Part shown: piece after piece, positions 1 through 8,672 of the stretch | Layout: every line of letters begins with the position of its first letter | How positions within the stretch are numbered: position 1 is the first letter of the stretch | From: Nannocystis sp. | GTDB lineage: Bacteria; Myxococcota_A; Polyangia; Nannocystales; Nannocystaceae | DNA: 64,000 nt | Direction: 5' to 3' | NCBI RefSeq assembly: GCF_016714285.1 | Contig: NZ_JADJNN010000023.1 | Span: forward strand, 95,111-159,110 | Position numbers and translations under genes: made by a program | The notes under the pieces: generated by a model | Databases searched by the model: none | Told to the model about the DNA's origin: nothing | Seen by the model: only the letters and a program-made list of their open reading frames with translations

Positions 1-1
1 G

Positions 2-337
2 GACGCGATGCAGTTCATGGGCGGTGAGCTGTCGATGGTGACCTGGGCCGCGGCCGAGCCGGCGATGGCGCAGTCGGACCACCTCCACCTGACCCGCCGC
101 GGCTACGCGCGCATGGGCATGGCGCTGACCGACGCGCTGATGTTCGACTACGACGCGGCCACGGTGGCGCCGCCGGTGGTCGACAGGGGGACGCAGCTGG
201 CGAGCGGGCCTGCGCCGGTGGCGGGGGCGGTGCCTGGGTTGGTCGAGCCGGAGCCTGTCCCAACGGACAGCCTGGCGGGATCGGGGAGTGAGGACCGCGT
301 GGCGTCGGGCACGGCGCAGCCGGCGTCGTTGCCGTGA
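2..337 (+). CDS. SGNH/GDSL-family hydrolase, C-terminal end (partial)
   Basis: This is the 3' part of a gene that begins upstream of the window. The motif SDHLHLTRRGYARMG is the block that carries the catalytic Asp-x-x-His of SGNH/GDSL esterases, which sits near the C-terminus in that family. After it comes a roughly 60-residue Ala/Pro/Gly tail with no recognisable domain. That tail contains one copy of the dispersed palindrome found across the window (254-270), which supplies the residues around PVPTDSLAG. The likely role is hydrolysis of an ester or acetyl group on a lipid or polysaccharide; the substrate cannot be inferred. The next gene converges on it with only a 3-nt gap. Confidence is good for the fold and low for function. 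Confidence 0.65.
   Translation, partial: DAMQFMGGELSMVTWAAAEPAMAQSDHLHLTRRGYARMGMALTDALMFDYDAATVAPPVVDRGTQLASGPAPVAGAVPGLVEPEPVPTDSLAGSGSEDRVASGTAQPASLP
254..270. repeat. Dispersed palindrome copy (SGNH gene tail)
   Basis: CCTGTCCC-AAC-GGACAG: two inverted arms with a 3-nt core, in frame inside the Ala/Pro-rich tail of the hydrolase gene. Confidence 0.6.
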
Positions 338-340
338 GTG

Positions 341-1543
341 TCAGGCGACGACGTCGGCGGCCAGGGCGGAGCGCAGGGGTGCGGGTTGGAGGGCGGCGGG
401 GCGGGCCCAGTTGAACAGGACACCGTGGATGAAGCGGCGCACGATCGGCCGCAGGTACCACCACACGAGGCGCTGCAGGGAGGGGTGCCGGAGGCGGTAG
501 ATGACGGAGGAGGCGTGGCAGCGGAGGCGCAGCGCTCGGCCCATCGCGCTGCGGTGGACGTCGCGGGTGTAGTTGGCGAACTCGAGGTCGCCGCGCTGGA
601 AGCCGTCGAGGGCCGCGCGGGCAGCGAGCTCGCCGTAGCCGAGCGCGAGGCTGATGCCCTCGCCGAGCAGCGGATCGGCCCCGGCGGAGTCACCTGCGAG
701 GAGCAGGTGCGGGGCCGACAGCACGCTGCGCGCGGAGAACTGATGGATCGGGTGGCCCAGGACCTTGCAGTCTGCCAGGCGCACGCCGTGGCGCGCGAGC
801 TCGTCGGCGAGGAATCCCGTGAGTGCGCCGGCCAGCGGGGCGGTCCCGACGTTGCGGCTGTCGTACACGCCGAGGTTGCGCATGGGCTGACCTTCGACGA
901 GCATCGGGAAGCTCCAGAAGTAGCCCTGCACCCCGGCGGTGACGTTGCGAAACTCGAACAGCGCCTCGTCGTCGGGCGGCAGCGGTTCGGGCGCGGGTGA
1001 ACGCGGCGGGGGGATGATGACCTCGACGACCCTGGCGATCGCACCGTAGTCCGCGGGGATCGCCCGCCGTGTCGCGCCCTTGGTGCCGTCGGCGCCGACG
1101 ACCACGCGCGCGCGGTAGGTGTCGCGGCTGGTCTCGACGAGGTAGCCGCCGTCGACGCGGCGCAGGCTGGTGACCGGCGTGTTGGTCTGGAGCAGGACGC
1201 CGCAGTCGCGGACCCTGGCGGCCAGCCAGGCGTCGAACTCGCAGCGGCGTACCACGTGGAAGGCGATGTCTCGCAGCTGGAGACGCAGACCGCGGCCGTG
1301 GAAGTAGAGGCGGGCCCACGCCGCGTCGACCTGGGCGACCTCTCGGATATCGAGGCCGAGGTTGGTGAGGATGGTATCGACGTCGGGGACCAGGCCGCCA
1401 CCGCACAGCTTGTGGCGCGGGTGCTCGGCCTTCTCCAGGACGACGGTGCGACGGGCCAAGGAGGGATCGAGGCGGGCCAGGTGCAGCGCAGTGGAGCAGC
1501 CTGCCGGGCCCGAGCCGATGATGAGCAGATCGACGTCCTTCAC
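341..1543 (-). CDS. FAD-dependent oxidoreductase, geranylgeranyl reductase family
   Basis: The 400-residue protein opens with a Rossmann FAD-binding motif (IIGSGPAGCSTALHL) and an acidic end of beta-2 (VVLEKAEHPRHKLCGGG). It has the second family motif near residue 285, LLAGDSAGADPLLGEGISLAL, which contacts the flavin ribityl chain. This layout is that of the geranylgeranyl reductase/digeranylgeranylglycerophospholipid reductase group of the PHBH superfamily, which reduces isoprenoid double bonds or hydroxylates aromatic and polyketide substrates. The start codon is GTG. A thioesterase gene lies just upstream on the same strand (63-nt gap), so the two may be co-transcribed. A second member of the same family sits at 4119-5255. 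The substrate is unknown. Confidence 0.8.
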   Translation of the reverse strand: MKDVDLLIIGSGPAGCSTALHLARLDPSLARRTVVLEKAEHPRHKLCGGGLVPDVDTILTNLGLDIREVAQVDAAWARLYFHGRGLRLQLRDIAFHVVRRCEFDAWLAARVRDCGVLLQTNTPVTSLRRVDGGYLVETSRDTYRARVVVGADGTKGATRRAIPADYGAIARVVEVIIPPPRSPAPEPLPPDDEALFEFRNVTAGVQGYFWSFPMLVEGQPMRNLGVYDSRNVGTAPLAGALTGFLADELARHGVRLADCKVLGHPIHQFSARSVLSAPHLLLAGDSAGADPLLGEGISLALGYGELAARAALDGFQRGDLEFANYTRDVHRSAMGRALRLRCHASSVIYRLRHPSLQRLVWWYLRPIVRRFIHGVLFNWARPAALQPAPLRSALAADVVA

Positions 1544-1605
1544 GTATCCACCTCGTCGCTCGACTCTACCTCATGCGTTGGCGCGAAAGCACAGGGCGAC
1601 GTGGA

Positions 1606-2400
1606 TCATCCGTCGGTCGGCGATCCGCGGGTCGCGATCACCTGCGCCTCGAGGGCCTGGCCGATCGGACCGAGGATGTCGCTGAGCTCGGCGATCACCA
1701 GGCCGACGCCGCTGGGCTGCGGATGGGGGGCGGCGGCGAGGCGGACCCAGTCGGTCTCGGGCAGGCGATGCAGGTACACGCTGAGGTCGGCGTTGACGAA
1801 GCTGTAGCGGCGCAGGTCGAGGCAGGCGCCGACGCCGTTGATCGCGTCGGCGGCGAGCAGCACCCGCTGCAGCGGCGAGGTCGGCTCGCCGCCGACGAGC
1901 GGGTGACGTGACCGGAGCCAGGCGACGGCCGGGCCGGCGCCGATGCTGCCGGACTCGAGGCGGGCCTCCATCGCGGTGTGGTAGCCGACCTGCCAGGGGA
2001 AGAAGTCGAAGTGGATCGCCGGCAGCAGCGTGGGGTCTCGCGGGCGCTCGGCGGGCGTGAGGGCGGGCGGGAGCTCGAGCGGGCGGCGCAGGATGAAGAG
2101 CGCGTGGGCGCGGGCGACCGGGCGACCGCCGCTGTGCAGCTCGGCGTCGAGGCCGAGCACCTGCTTGCCGCTGCGAGTGAGTGTGGCGGTGGTGTGGAGC
2201 GCGGTAGCGACGGGGATCGGGCGCAGGAAGTCGACGGTGAGGCGGGCCGGGTGCCACAGCGCGGCGGGGGCGAGGGCCTCGCAGGCGCGGGCGAGCAGGG
2301 CCGAGGGCGGGCCGCCGTGCTGGAGCTGCTCGCTCCACGGTCCGCGGGTCAGGAAGGTTGGGACCAGGCGCTCGCCGTCGTGCTCGTAGAAGGGCTGCAC
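1606..2400 (-). CDS. Acyl-CoA thioesterase family protein (TesB-like double hotdog)
   Basis: The 264-residue protein has the profile of TesB-like/acyl-CoA thioesterase II double-hotdog proteins. The N-terminal hotdog carries the segment WSEQLQHGGPPSALLARACE, typical of the long helix with the HGG turn. The second half carries VWLRS/PLVGGEPTSPLQRVL and a closing strand-rich part. It probably hydrolyses acyl-CoA or acts as an acyl-binding partner. The start is GTG at 2400, with the histidine-kinase stop only 7 nt upstream of it on the same strand. It lies in a same-strand run kinase, thioesterase, flavoprotein (3907 to 341). I see no catalytic residue that would tell an active enzyme from a degenerate one. 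Confidence 0.72.
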   Translation of the reverse strand: MQPFYEHDGERLVPTFLTRGPWSEQLQHGGPPSALLARACEALAPAALWHPARLTVDFLRPIPVATALHTTATLTRSGKQVLGLDAELHSGGRPVARAHALFILRRPLELPPALTPAERPRDPTLLPAIHFDFFPWQVGYHTAMEARLESGSIGAGPAVAWLRSRHPLVGGEPTSPLQRVLLAADAINGVGACLDLRRYSFVNADLSVYLHRLPETDWVRLAAAPHPQPSGVGLVIAELSDILGPIGQALEAQVIATRGSPTDG

Positions 2401-2407
2401 GCGGCGG

Positions 2408-3907
2408 CTATAGCATGCCGCTGCTGGAGAGGGACGCGGCGGCGGAGTGGGCCATCGACTGTCCGGGGGCGGCGACCTGGATCGGGAGGGTGACGGTGAA
2501 GCAGGTGCCGGCGCCAGGACGGCTGTTCACGTCGATCGAGGCGCCCATCATGGCACACAGCTCGCGGGTGATGGCGAGGCCGAGGCCGGTGCCCTCGTAG
2601 CGGCGGGTCGGTGAGGCGTCGATCTGGGTGAACTTCTCGAAGATGACCGTGAGCTTGTCGGTGTCGATGCCGATGCCGGTGTCGCGGACCTCGAAGGTGA
2701 GCGAGGACTGCTCGAAGTCGCGGCGCGCGTGGAGGCTGATCTCGCCGTCGTTGGTGAACTTGGTGGCGTTGCCGAGGAGGTTGAGCAGGACCTGCTTGAG
2801 CTTGCCGCGGTCGGCGATGACGGAGCCGACGTCGTCCTGGCAGTGGACCGTCATGGCGTTGTTCCGCTTGCGCACCTGCGGGGCGATGGTCTGCTCGATC
2901 TCGCGGACGAAGGCGTGGACGCTGAACTGCTCTTGCATGAGCTCCATGCGGCCGGCCTCGATCTTGGAGAGGTCGAGGATGCCGCCGATGAGGCCGAGCA
3001 GGTGCTTGGCGGAGAGCACGACGTTCTTCAGGTCGGGCATGACCTGGCGGACGCGCGTGGTCTCGTCGTCGCGCGCCTCGTCCATGATGATCTCGGTGTA
3101 GCCGATGATCGAGTTGAGCGGCGTCCGCAGCTCGTGGCTCATGTTGGCGAGGAACATGCTCTTGGCCCGGCTGGCCGCCTCGGCGCCGTCGCGGGCCCGC
3201 TCGGCGTCGACGCGGGCGGTCTCCAGGCTGCGGTTGGCCAGCTCGAGCAGCTGGTTCGACACGCCGAGCGCGCTGCGCGAGCGCTCGCTGTCCTGCAGGG
3301 TCTCGAGGATGCGGCGGTTGAGCGCGCGGACCATGAGCCACTCGATCCAGAACGCGGCGGGCGGGGGCAGCAGGATCACGGCGATGTCGCCGGTGCTGAG
3401 GTTGGAGGAGTCGTGCAGCACGAGCCGTAGCAGCACGCTGCCGACGAAGATGACGCACACGACCAGCACGTGGAGCGCGCTGCCCCTGACGGAGCGGGTG
3501 CGGACGGCGACACCCGGGAAGAGGACGACGAGGCTGTAGGCGGCCTCGCCGACGATCAGGCCGGAGGTGGGGCCGCCGGTGATCATGATGCTGGCGGTGC
3601 CGAAGTAGGCGGTGATCAGCGCGACGACCTCGGAGGCGCGCAGCATGCTGGTGCGCGTGAGGGCGACGGTGCAGAAGCACCCGGCGGCGGTCAGGATGAA
3701 GGCGAGGCCGTTGAGGCGGTCCCACGAATTGGGGTCGTCGACAGCGGCGACCAGCTGCAGCGTCCCGAGCAGGGCGCCGACCAGGCCGGTGATCAACATG
3801 ACGTACTGGCGTACCTGGCGGATCGTCTCGTCGCTGAGCGAGGCGAACGCTGGCGCACGCGCACGCCCAGGGCTGGCCTGGGACCCGTCCGTACCGGCAC
3901 TGGACAC
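2408..3907 (-). CDS. Orphan membrane sensor histidine kinase
   Basis: Six hydrophobic segments fill roughly residues 37-190 with no large periplasmic sensor. A coiled linker follows, then a HisKA domain with H-box FLANMSHELRTPLNSIIGY (His near residue 259) and a complete HATPase_c domain: N-box LLNLLGNATKFT, G1 DTGIGI, F-box FEKFTQ, G2 GTGLGLAI. No receiver domain is attached and no response regulator lies nearby, so the partner is encoded elsewhere. I chose GTG at 3907 because the frame upstream of it is antisense to the next gene and has no domain content; an internal ATG at 3799 is the alternative. The likely role is membrane or intracellular stimulus sensing. Confidence 0.82.
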   Translation of the reverse strand: MSSAGTDGSQASPGRARAPAFASLSDETIRQVRQYVMLITGLVGALLGTLQLVAAVDDPNSWDRLNGLAFILTAAGCFCTVALTRTSMLRASEVVALITAYFGTASIMITGGPTSGLIVGEAAYSLVVLFPGVAVRTRSVRGSALHVLVVCVIFVGSVLLRLVLHDSSNLSTGDIAVILLPPPAAFWIEWLMVRALNRRILETLQDSERSRSALGVSNQLLELANRSLETARVDAERARDGAEAASRAKSMFLANMSHELRTPLNSIIGYTEIIMDEARDDETTRVRQVMPDLKNVVLSAKHLLGLIGGILDLSKIEAGRMELMQEQFSVHAFVREIEQTIAPQVRKRNNAMTVHCQDDVGSVIADRGKLKQVLLNLLGNATKFTNDGEISLHARRDFEQSSLTFEVRDTGIGIDTDKLTVIFEKFTQIDASPTRRYEGTGLGLAITRELCAMMGASIDVNSRPGAGTCFTVTLPIQVAAPGQSMAHSAAASLSSSGML

Positions 3908-4118
3908 TGCCCCGACTGTAGCGAAACTTGCGAGACCGCGGATCACGAGCTGCAGGCCCGGGGCGCATAAATGCGCGGCGCAGCGGGCCATCGGCTCCGT
4001 CAGTCCGGGTCCGGTCTGCGCCCGCGGCCGGACCGTGTTGACGGGCAGGCGCGAGGCCTCGAGCACCCGGGCAGTTTCCGGCGCGCGAGATTGTGTTATG
4101 CCTGCCCCGGGGGGTGCC

Positions 4119-5255
4119 ATGGCACGAATTGCCGTTGTCGGAGCTGGGCCGAGCGGTTGCTCAGCGGGTTTCCACCTGGCCCGCAGCGGGCACCAGGTCG
4201 TGCTCATGGATCGCGCCGTCTTTCCGCGCGACAAGACCTGTGGCGACGCGGTGTCCTTCGGGGCCCTGCAGGCGCTCACGGCGATGGGGGTGTACCCGGC
4301 GCAGCTGGAGGCGCTCTGCGTCGAGCGGGCCGCGTTCGCGGGGCTGAAGCTCGGCGCGCCCAACGGCGCTGTCAATGCTGCACGCCACACCTTACGCGGC
4401 TACTGTGTGCCGCGGCTTGTGTTCGACAACCTGCTTCACGAGCGGGCGGTGTCGGCGGGCTGCGAACCGTTGCAGGCGCACGTGAAGGAGCTCGCGGCGC
4501 TCGAGTCGGCGTACGACTGGGTCATTGACGCGCGTGGCACCCACGGGGGGACACCGACCGCGATAGCGATGCGCAGCTACTGGGACGTGCCCACGGCGGC
4601 GCTCGACCCCGGAGAGGGGAGCGACTTGCAGATCTACTTTGAGCGCTACCTGGGGGCTGGTTATGGCTGGATCTTCCCGGTCAACGAGGTCGACGGGATC
4701 ACCCGCTTCAACGTCGGCGTGGGCATCTGGCTGCGCGACTACGACGCCGCGGCGGCCAACGTCAGCACGTTGATGCAGAGGTTCTCCGAGGTCAATCGCC
4801 GCGCTCGCGCCCTGTCTGGGCACGCGGTGGCCAAGGAGCGGCCGCGTGGTTTCCACCTCGCCGGGGCGCAGCGAGGCACGCGCGTCGCCGCGGGCAAGCA
4901 GCTGCGAGTCGGCGACGCGGCCAACCTGGTCGATCCGATCTCTGGTGAGGGCATCCAGAACGCGTTGATCAGCGGCATGCTGGTCGCCGACGTGATCAAC
5001 TCGAGCGTCTCCGCGGCGGATGTCCCGGGGAATTGGCAGCGTCTGTACGAGGACCACTACGCGGACCACCTGCGCGCGGGCATTCGCTACAACGGTCTGC
5101 TGCGCTTCAACGTGGTGAAGAACCTGTTGATCTGGGCCATGAACCGCAGCGAGCGGGTCTCGGAGCGGGTGAACGCGGGTATCTTCGATCTCGTGCGGTA
5201 CAACGATCTCGGGTCGTCGCTGGTGCGTTCGCTCCGCGCCTCGCGGCGGGCTTGA
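4119..5255 (+). CDS. FAD-dependent oxidoreductase, geranylgeranyl reductase family (second copy)
   Basis: The 378-residue flavoprotein starts with MARIAVVGAGPSGCSAGFHL, a canonical dinucleotide-binding fold, followed by FPRDKTCGDAVSFGAL, the CGD motif typical of the geranylgeranyl reductase family. The distal flavin motif is RVGDAANLVDPISGEGIQNAL. The ATG at 4119 is preceded by a G-rich Shine-Dalgarno (GGGGGGTG); another in-frame ATG at 4098 would add seven residues. It is transcribed divergently from the histidine kinase. It is a paralogue of the flavoprotein at 341-1543, but the two differ enough that one substrate should not be assumed for both. The likely role is isoprenoid-chain reduction or secondary-metabolite tailoring. 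Confidence 0.78.
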   Translation: MARIAVVGAGPSGCSAGFHLARSGHQVVLMDRAVFPRDKTCGDAVSFGALQALTAMGVYPAQLEALCVERAAFAGLKLGAPNGAVNAARHTLRGYCVPRLVFDNLLHERAVSAGCEPLQAHVKELAALESAYDWVIDARGTHGGTPTAIAMRSYWDVPTAALDPGEGSDLQIYFERYLGAGYGWIFPVNEVDGITRFNVGVGIWLRDYDAAAANVSTLMQRFSEVNRRARALSGHAVAKERPRGFHLAGAQRGTRVAAGKQLRVGDAANLVDPISGEGIQNALISGMLVADVINSSVSAADVPGNWQRLYEDHYADHLRAGIRYNGLLRFNVVKNLLIWAMNRSERVSERVNAGIFDLVRYNDLGSSLVRSLRASRRA

Positions 5256-5277
5256 GCGGGCCGGTGGTTTGTGGGGA

Positions 5278-8200
5278 TCAGCGGTCGAGGCCGCAGATCT
5301 CGGCGAGGGGGCGACCGGTCCGCTGGGACTTTCGCAGCTGGGCGGCGCGCCAGTAGGTGTAGACGACGGGGATGAGCTCGAGGGTGAGGAAGGCGCTCGA
5401 GAGCAGGCCGCCGATCATGGGCGCCGCGATCCGCTTCATGACGTCGGCGCCGCTGCCGGTGGCCCACAGGAGGGGGGTGAGGCCGATGAGCATCGTTGCG
5501 ACGGTCATGAGCTTGGGGCGGACACGCAGGACGGTGCCCTCCATGTGGGCCCAGACGATGTCGCTGCGGTCGCGGATCTTGCCGGCTCGGAGGCGGCGTT
5601 CGAAGGCGTGGTCGATGTAGACGATCATCACGACGCCGGTCTGGGCGGCGAGGCCGACGAGGGCGATGAGGCCGACGAAGACGGCGGTCGAGAGCCGGTA
5701 GTCGAGGATGTGGAGCATCCAGACGCTGCCGACCAGGGCGAAGGGGACGGACAGCAGGACGATCAGGACCTCGGTGAGGTTGCGAAACTGCAGGTACAAC
5801 AGGAGGGCGACCAGGAGCAGGGTCAGGGGTAAGAGCAGGCGCATGCGGGCCTGCATGGCGGCGAGCTCCTCGTACTGACCGGTCCAGCGCAGGTACATGC
5901 CGGGGCCGAGCGGGAGCTCGCCGCGCGCGATCGCGGCGTCGACCTTCGCGCGAGCGTCGTCGACGTACCCGCCGAGGTCCTTCCACGGCTCGAGGTCGAC
6001 GTAGACGTAGCCGACGAGCAGGCCGGCCTCGCTGCGCAGCATCGGCGGGCCGTCGGCGAGGACGACCTCGGCGAGCTCGCCGAGCGGGACGGTGCGGGAC
6101 AGGGCGCCGGGGTTTGTTGTGCCGGGGCTTGATGGGCCGGGGAGCGGGACGGGGAGCTCGCGCAGGCGCTCGGGGGAGGAGCGGGCGTCCTCGACGAGGC
6201 GCAGCTGGACGGAGAAGCGGCGGCGGCCTTCGACGGTGGTGGTGATCGTCTCGCCGCCGACGGCGAGCTCGACTAAGTCGGTGAGGTCCTGGGGGCGCAG
6301 GCCGTGGCGGGCGAGGGCGTCGCGGCGGGGGACGATGTCGACGTAGACGCCGCCGAGGCTGCGCTCGTAGAGGATGCTGCGGGTGCCTGGGAGGTCGCGG
6401 AGGAGGCGCTCGAGGGCGAGGCCGCTGCGTTCGATGGCGGCGAGGTCGGGGCCGAAGACCTTGACGCCGACGGGGGTGCGGACGCCGGTGCTGAGCATGT
6501 CGATGCGGGCGCGGATCGGCATGGTGTAGGCGCCGGTCCAGCCGGGTTGCTGGAGGCTGGCGCCGAGCTTGGCGACTAACTCGTCCCAGCGTTCGCGGCG
6601 GGTCTCGGGCCAGAGGTGATGGAGGCCGAGCCAGCGCGGGGCCCAGCTGCTGTGCCAGCGGGGCTCGTGGACGGTGGGCCACTGGTCCGGTGGTTTCAGC
6701 TGGACGACGGTCTCGACCATGCTGAGGGGCGCGGGGTCGGTGGGGGTGTCGGCGCGGCCGACTTTGCCGAACACGCTGGCGACCTCGGGGAAGCTGGCGA
6801 GGACGGCGTCCTGGCGGGCGAGCTGGCGCTTGGCCTCCTCGATCGAGAGGCCGGGCAGGGTGGTGGGCATGTAGAGGATGTCGCCCTCATTGAGGGCCGG
6901 CATGAACTCGTTGCCGAGGCGCATGGCGACGGGGATCGCCGACAGCACGGCGAGGCCGCCGATCGCCAGGGTGGTGATCGGGCGGCGCAGGGCGATGTAG
7001 ACGAAGGGCTCGTAGGCGGCGCGGATGAAGCGCGAGACGGGGTGGTCGGCCTCGCGGCGGATCTTGCCGCGGATCAGGAGGTCACGCAGGGCCGGGGCGA
7101 AGGTGACGCTGAGCAGCGCCGCGGCGAGCATGACGAAGGTCTTGGTGTAGGCGAGCGGCTTGAACAGGCGGCCGGCCTGGCCCTCGAGGCCGAACACGGG
7201 GATGAAGGCGACGGCGACGATGAGCAGCGAGAAGAAGATCGCGGGGGTGACCTCGCGGGCGGCCTCGCCGAGCAGCTTGCGGCGCTCGCGGGCGGACAGG
7301 TCAGGCGGGGCGTGCTCGAGGCGCTTGTGGCAGGCCTCGATCATGACGATCTCGGCGTCGACGGTGGCGCCGACGGCGATGGCGATGCCGCCGAGGCTCA
7401 TGATCGTTGCGGGGATGCCGAGCCAGGCCATCGGGATGAAGGCGAGCAGGACGGCGAGCGGGAGGCTCAGGATCGGGAGCAGGGCGCTGCGCAGGTGGAG
7501 CAGGAACAGGATGATGACGAGGGCGACGACGATGCCCTCCTCGATCAGCGCGGTCTGCAGGGTGTCGACGGCGCGGTGGATCAGGGCGGAGCGGTCGTAG
7601 GTGGGGACGACCTCGACGCCCTCGGGCAGGCCGGCGCTGATCGTGGCGAGCCGGGTCTTGACGCGCTCGATCACGTCGAGGGCGTGGGTGTTGTGGCGGG
7701 CGATGACGATGGCGCCGACGGCCTCGCCCTCGCCATTGAGCTCGGCGAGGCCGCGGCGCAGCTCGGGGCCGAGGCGGACGGTGCCGACGTCGCTGACGCG
7801 CACGGGGGTGCCGCTGGCGTTGGTCTTGACGACGAGGTCGGCGAGGTCGGCCTCGCCGCGGAGGTAGCCGCGGCCGCGGACGAAGGCCTCGCGTCCGCCG
7901 ATCTCGAGGACGCGGCCGCCGACCTCGGCGTTGCCGCGGCGGACGGCGTCGGCGACCTCGCGGGTGGAGACGTTGAAGGCGCGCAGGCGGTCGGGGTCGA
8001 GCTGGACCTGGTACTGCTTCTCGAAGCCGCCGACGGAGGCGACCTGGGCGACGCCGGGGACGGACTCGAGGGCGAAGCGGAGGGAGAAGTCCTGGAGGGC
8101 GCGGAGCTCGGCGAGGTCGTGTTTGCCGCTGCGGTCGACGAGGGCGTACTCGTAGACCCAGCCGATGCCGGTGGCGTCGGGGCCGAGGGTGGCGGTGGCG

Positions 8201-8580
8201 CCCTCGGGGAGGCGGGCCTGGATGGTGCCGAGGTACTCCTGGACGCGGCTGCGGGCCCAGTAGACGTCGACGTCCTCGGCGAAGAGGACGTGGACGAAGG
8301 ACATGCCGAACATCGAGTAGCCGCGGACGGCCTGGACCTGCGGGGCGGCGAGCAGGGCGCTGGAGATCGGGTAGGTGATCTGGTCCTCGACGAGGGTGGG
8401 CGAGCGGCCGCGCCACTCGGTGAACACGATCACCTGCGGGTCGGACAGGTCGGGGATCGCGTCGAGGGGGACCTGACGGGCGCTGCGCACTGCCATGAGG
8501 GCGAGCATGGCGTAGATGAGGAGGACCACGCCGCGGTGGCGGGCGCAGGCCTCGAGGATGCTGCCGAGGAGTCGTTGCAT
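5278..8580 (-). CDS. cusA: Heavy-metal efflux RND pump, CusA-type
   Basis: The 1100-residue inner-membrane proton/substrate antiporter belongs to the HME-RND family (usual length about 1040). It shows two repeats of six transmembrane helices and two large periplasmic loops. The N-terminus DAIPDLSDPQVIVFTEW and the porter segment SSALLAAPQVQAVRGYSMFG match CusA/SilA better than CzcA. The gene is last in a same-strand cluster of outer-membrane factor (11683), adaptor (10153), pump, as expected for a tripartite copper/silver exporter. The extra length lies partly in the second periplasmic loop, where a Pro/Gly-rich insert (PLPGPSSPGTTNPGA) occurs. An 80-nt spacer from the adaptor gene holds five GGGACAGG half-sites. 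Confidence 0.9.
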   Translation of the reverse strand: MQRLLGSILEACARHRGVVLLIYAMLALMAVRSARQVPLDAIPDLSDPQVIVFTEWRGRSPTLVEDQITYPISSALLAAPQVQAVRGYSMFGMSFVHVLFAEDVDVYWARSRVQEYLGTIQARLPEGATATLGPDATGIGWVYEYALVDRSGKHDLAELRALQDFSLRFALESVPGVAQVASVGGFEKQYQVQLDPDRLRAFNVSTREVADAVRRGNAEVGGRVLEIGGREAFVRGRGYLRGEADLADLVVKTNASGTPVRVSDVGTVRLGPELRRGLAELNGEGEAVGAIVIARHNTHALDVIERVKTRLATISAGLPEGVEVVPTYDRSALIHRAVDTLQTALIEEGIVVALVIILFLLHLRSALLPILSLPLAVLLAFIPMAWLGIPATIMSLGGIAIAVGATVDAEIVMIEACHKRLEHAPPDLSARERRKLLGEAAREVTPAIFFSLLIVAVAFIPVFGLEGQAGRLFKPLAYTKTFVMLAAALLSVTFAPALRDLLIRGKIRREADHPVSRFIRAAYEPFVYIALRRPITTLAIGGLAVLSAIPVAMRLGNEFMPALNEGDILYMPTTLPGLSIEEAKRQLARQDAVLASFPEVASVFGKVGRADTPTDPAPLSMVETVVQLKPPDQWPTVHEPRWHSSWAPRWLGLHHLWPETRRERWDELVAKLGASLQQPGWTGAYTMPIRARIDMLSTGVRTPVGVKVFGPDLAAIERSGLALERLLRDLPGTRSILYERSLGGVYVDIVPRRDALARHGLRPQDLTDLVELAVGGETITTTVEGRRRFSVQLRLVEDARSSPERLRELPVPLPGPSSPGTTNPGALSRTVPLGELAEVVLADGPPMLRSEAGLLVGYVYVDLEPWKDLGGYVDDARAKVDAAIARGELPLGPGMYLRWTGQYEELAAMQARMRLLLPLTLLLVALLLYLQFRNLTEVLIVLLSVPFALVGSVWMLHILDYRLSTAVFVGLIALVGLAAQTGVVMIVYIDHAFERRLRAGKIRDRSDIVWAHMEGTVLRVRPKLMTVATMLIGLTPLLWATGSGADVMKRIAAPMIGGLLSSAFLTLELIPVVYTYWRAAQLRKSQRTGRPLAEICGLDR

Positions 8581-8586
8581 GGCCGA

Positions 8587-8672
8587 AGGGACAGGTTCTA
8601 AGGGACAGGCGCTAGGGGACAGGTGCGAAGGGACAGGTACGAGCGCGGCGCCAGGGGTGCTAGGGGACAGGC
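8587..8672. repeat. Cluster of five GGGACAGG half-sites between cusB and cusA
   Basis: GGGACAGG occurs at about 8588, 8602, 8616, 8630 and 8664, most followed by T or C and often preceded by AA or CT. On the coding strand these read CCTGTCCC. They occupy nearly the whole spacer between the cusB stop and the cusA start, and the last one supplies the final Val-Pro-Val-Pro codons of cusB. The spacing is irregular (14, 14, 14, about 34), so this is not a simple tandem array. Confidence 0.7.
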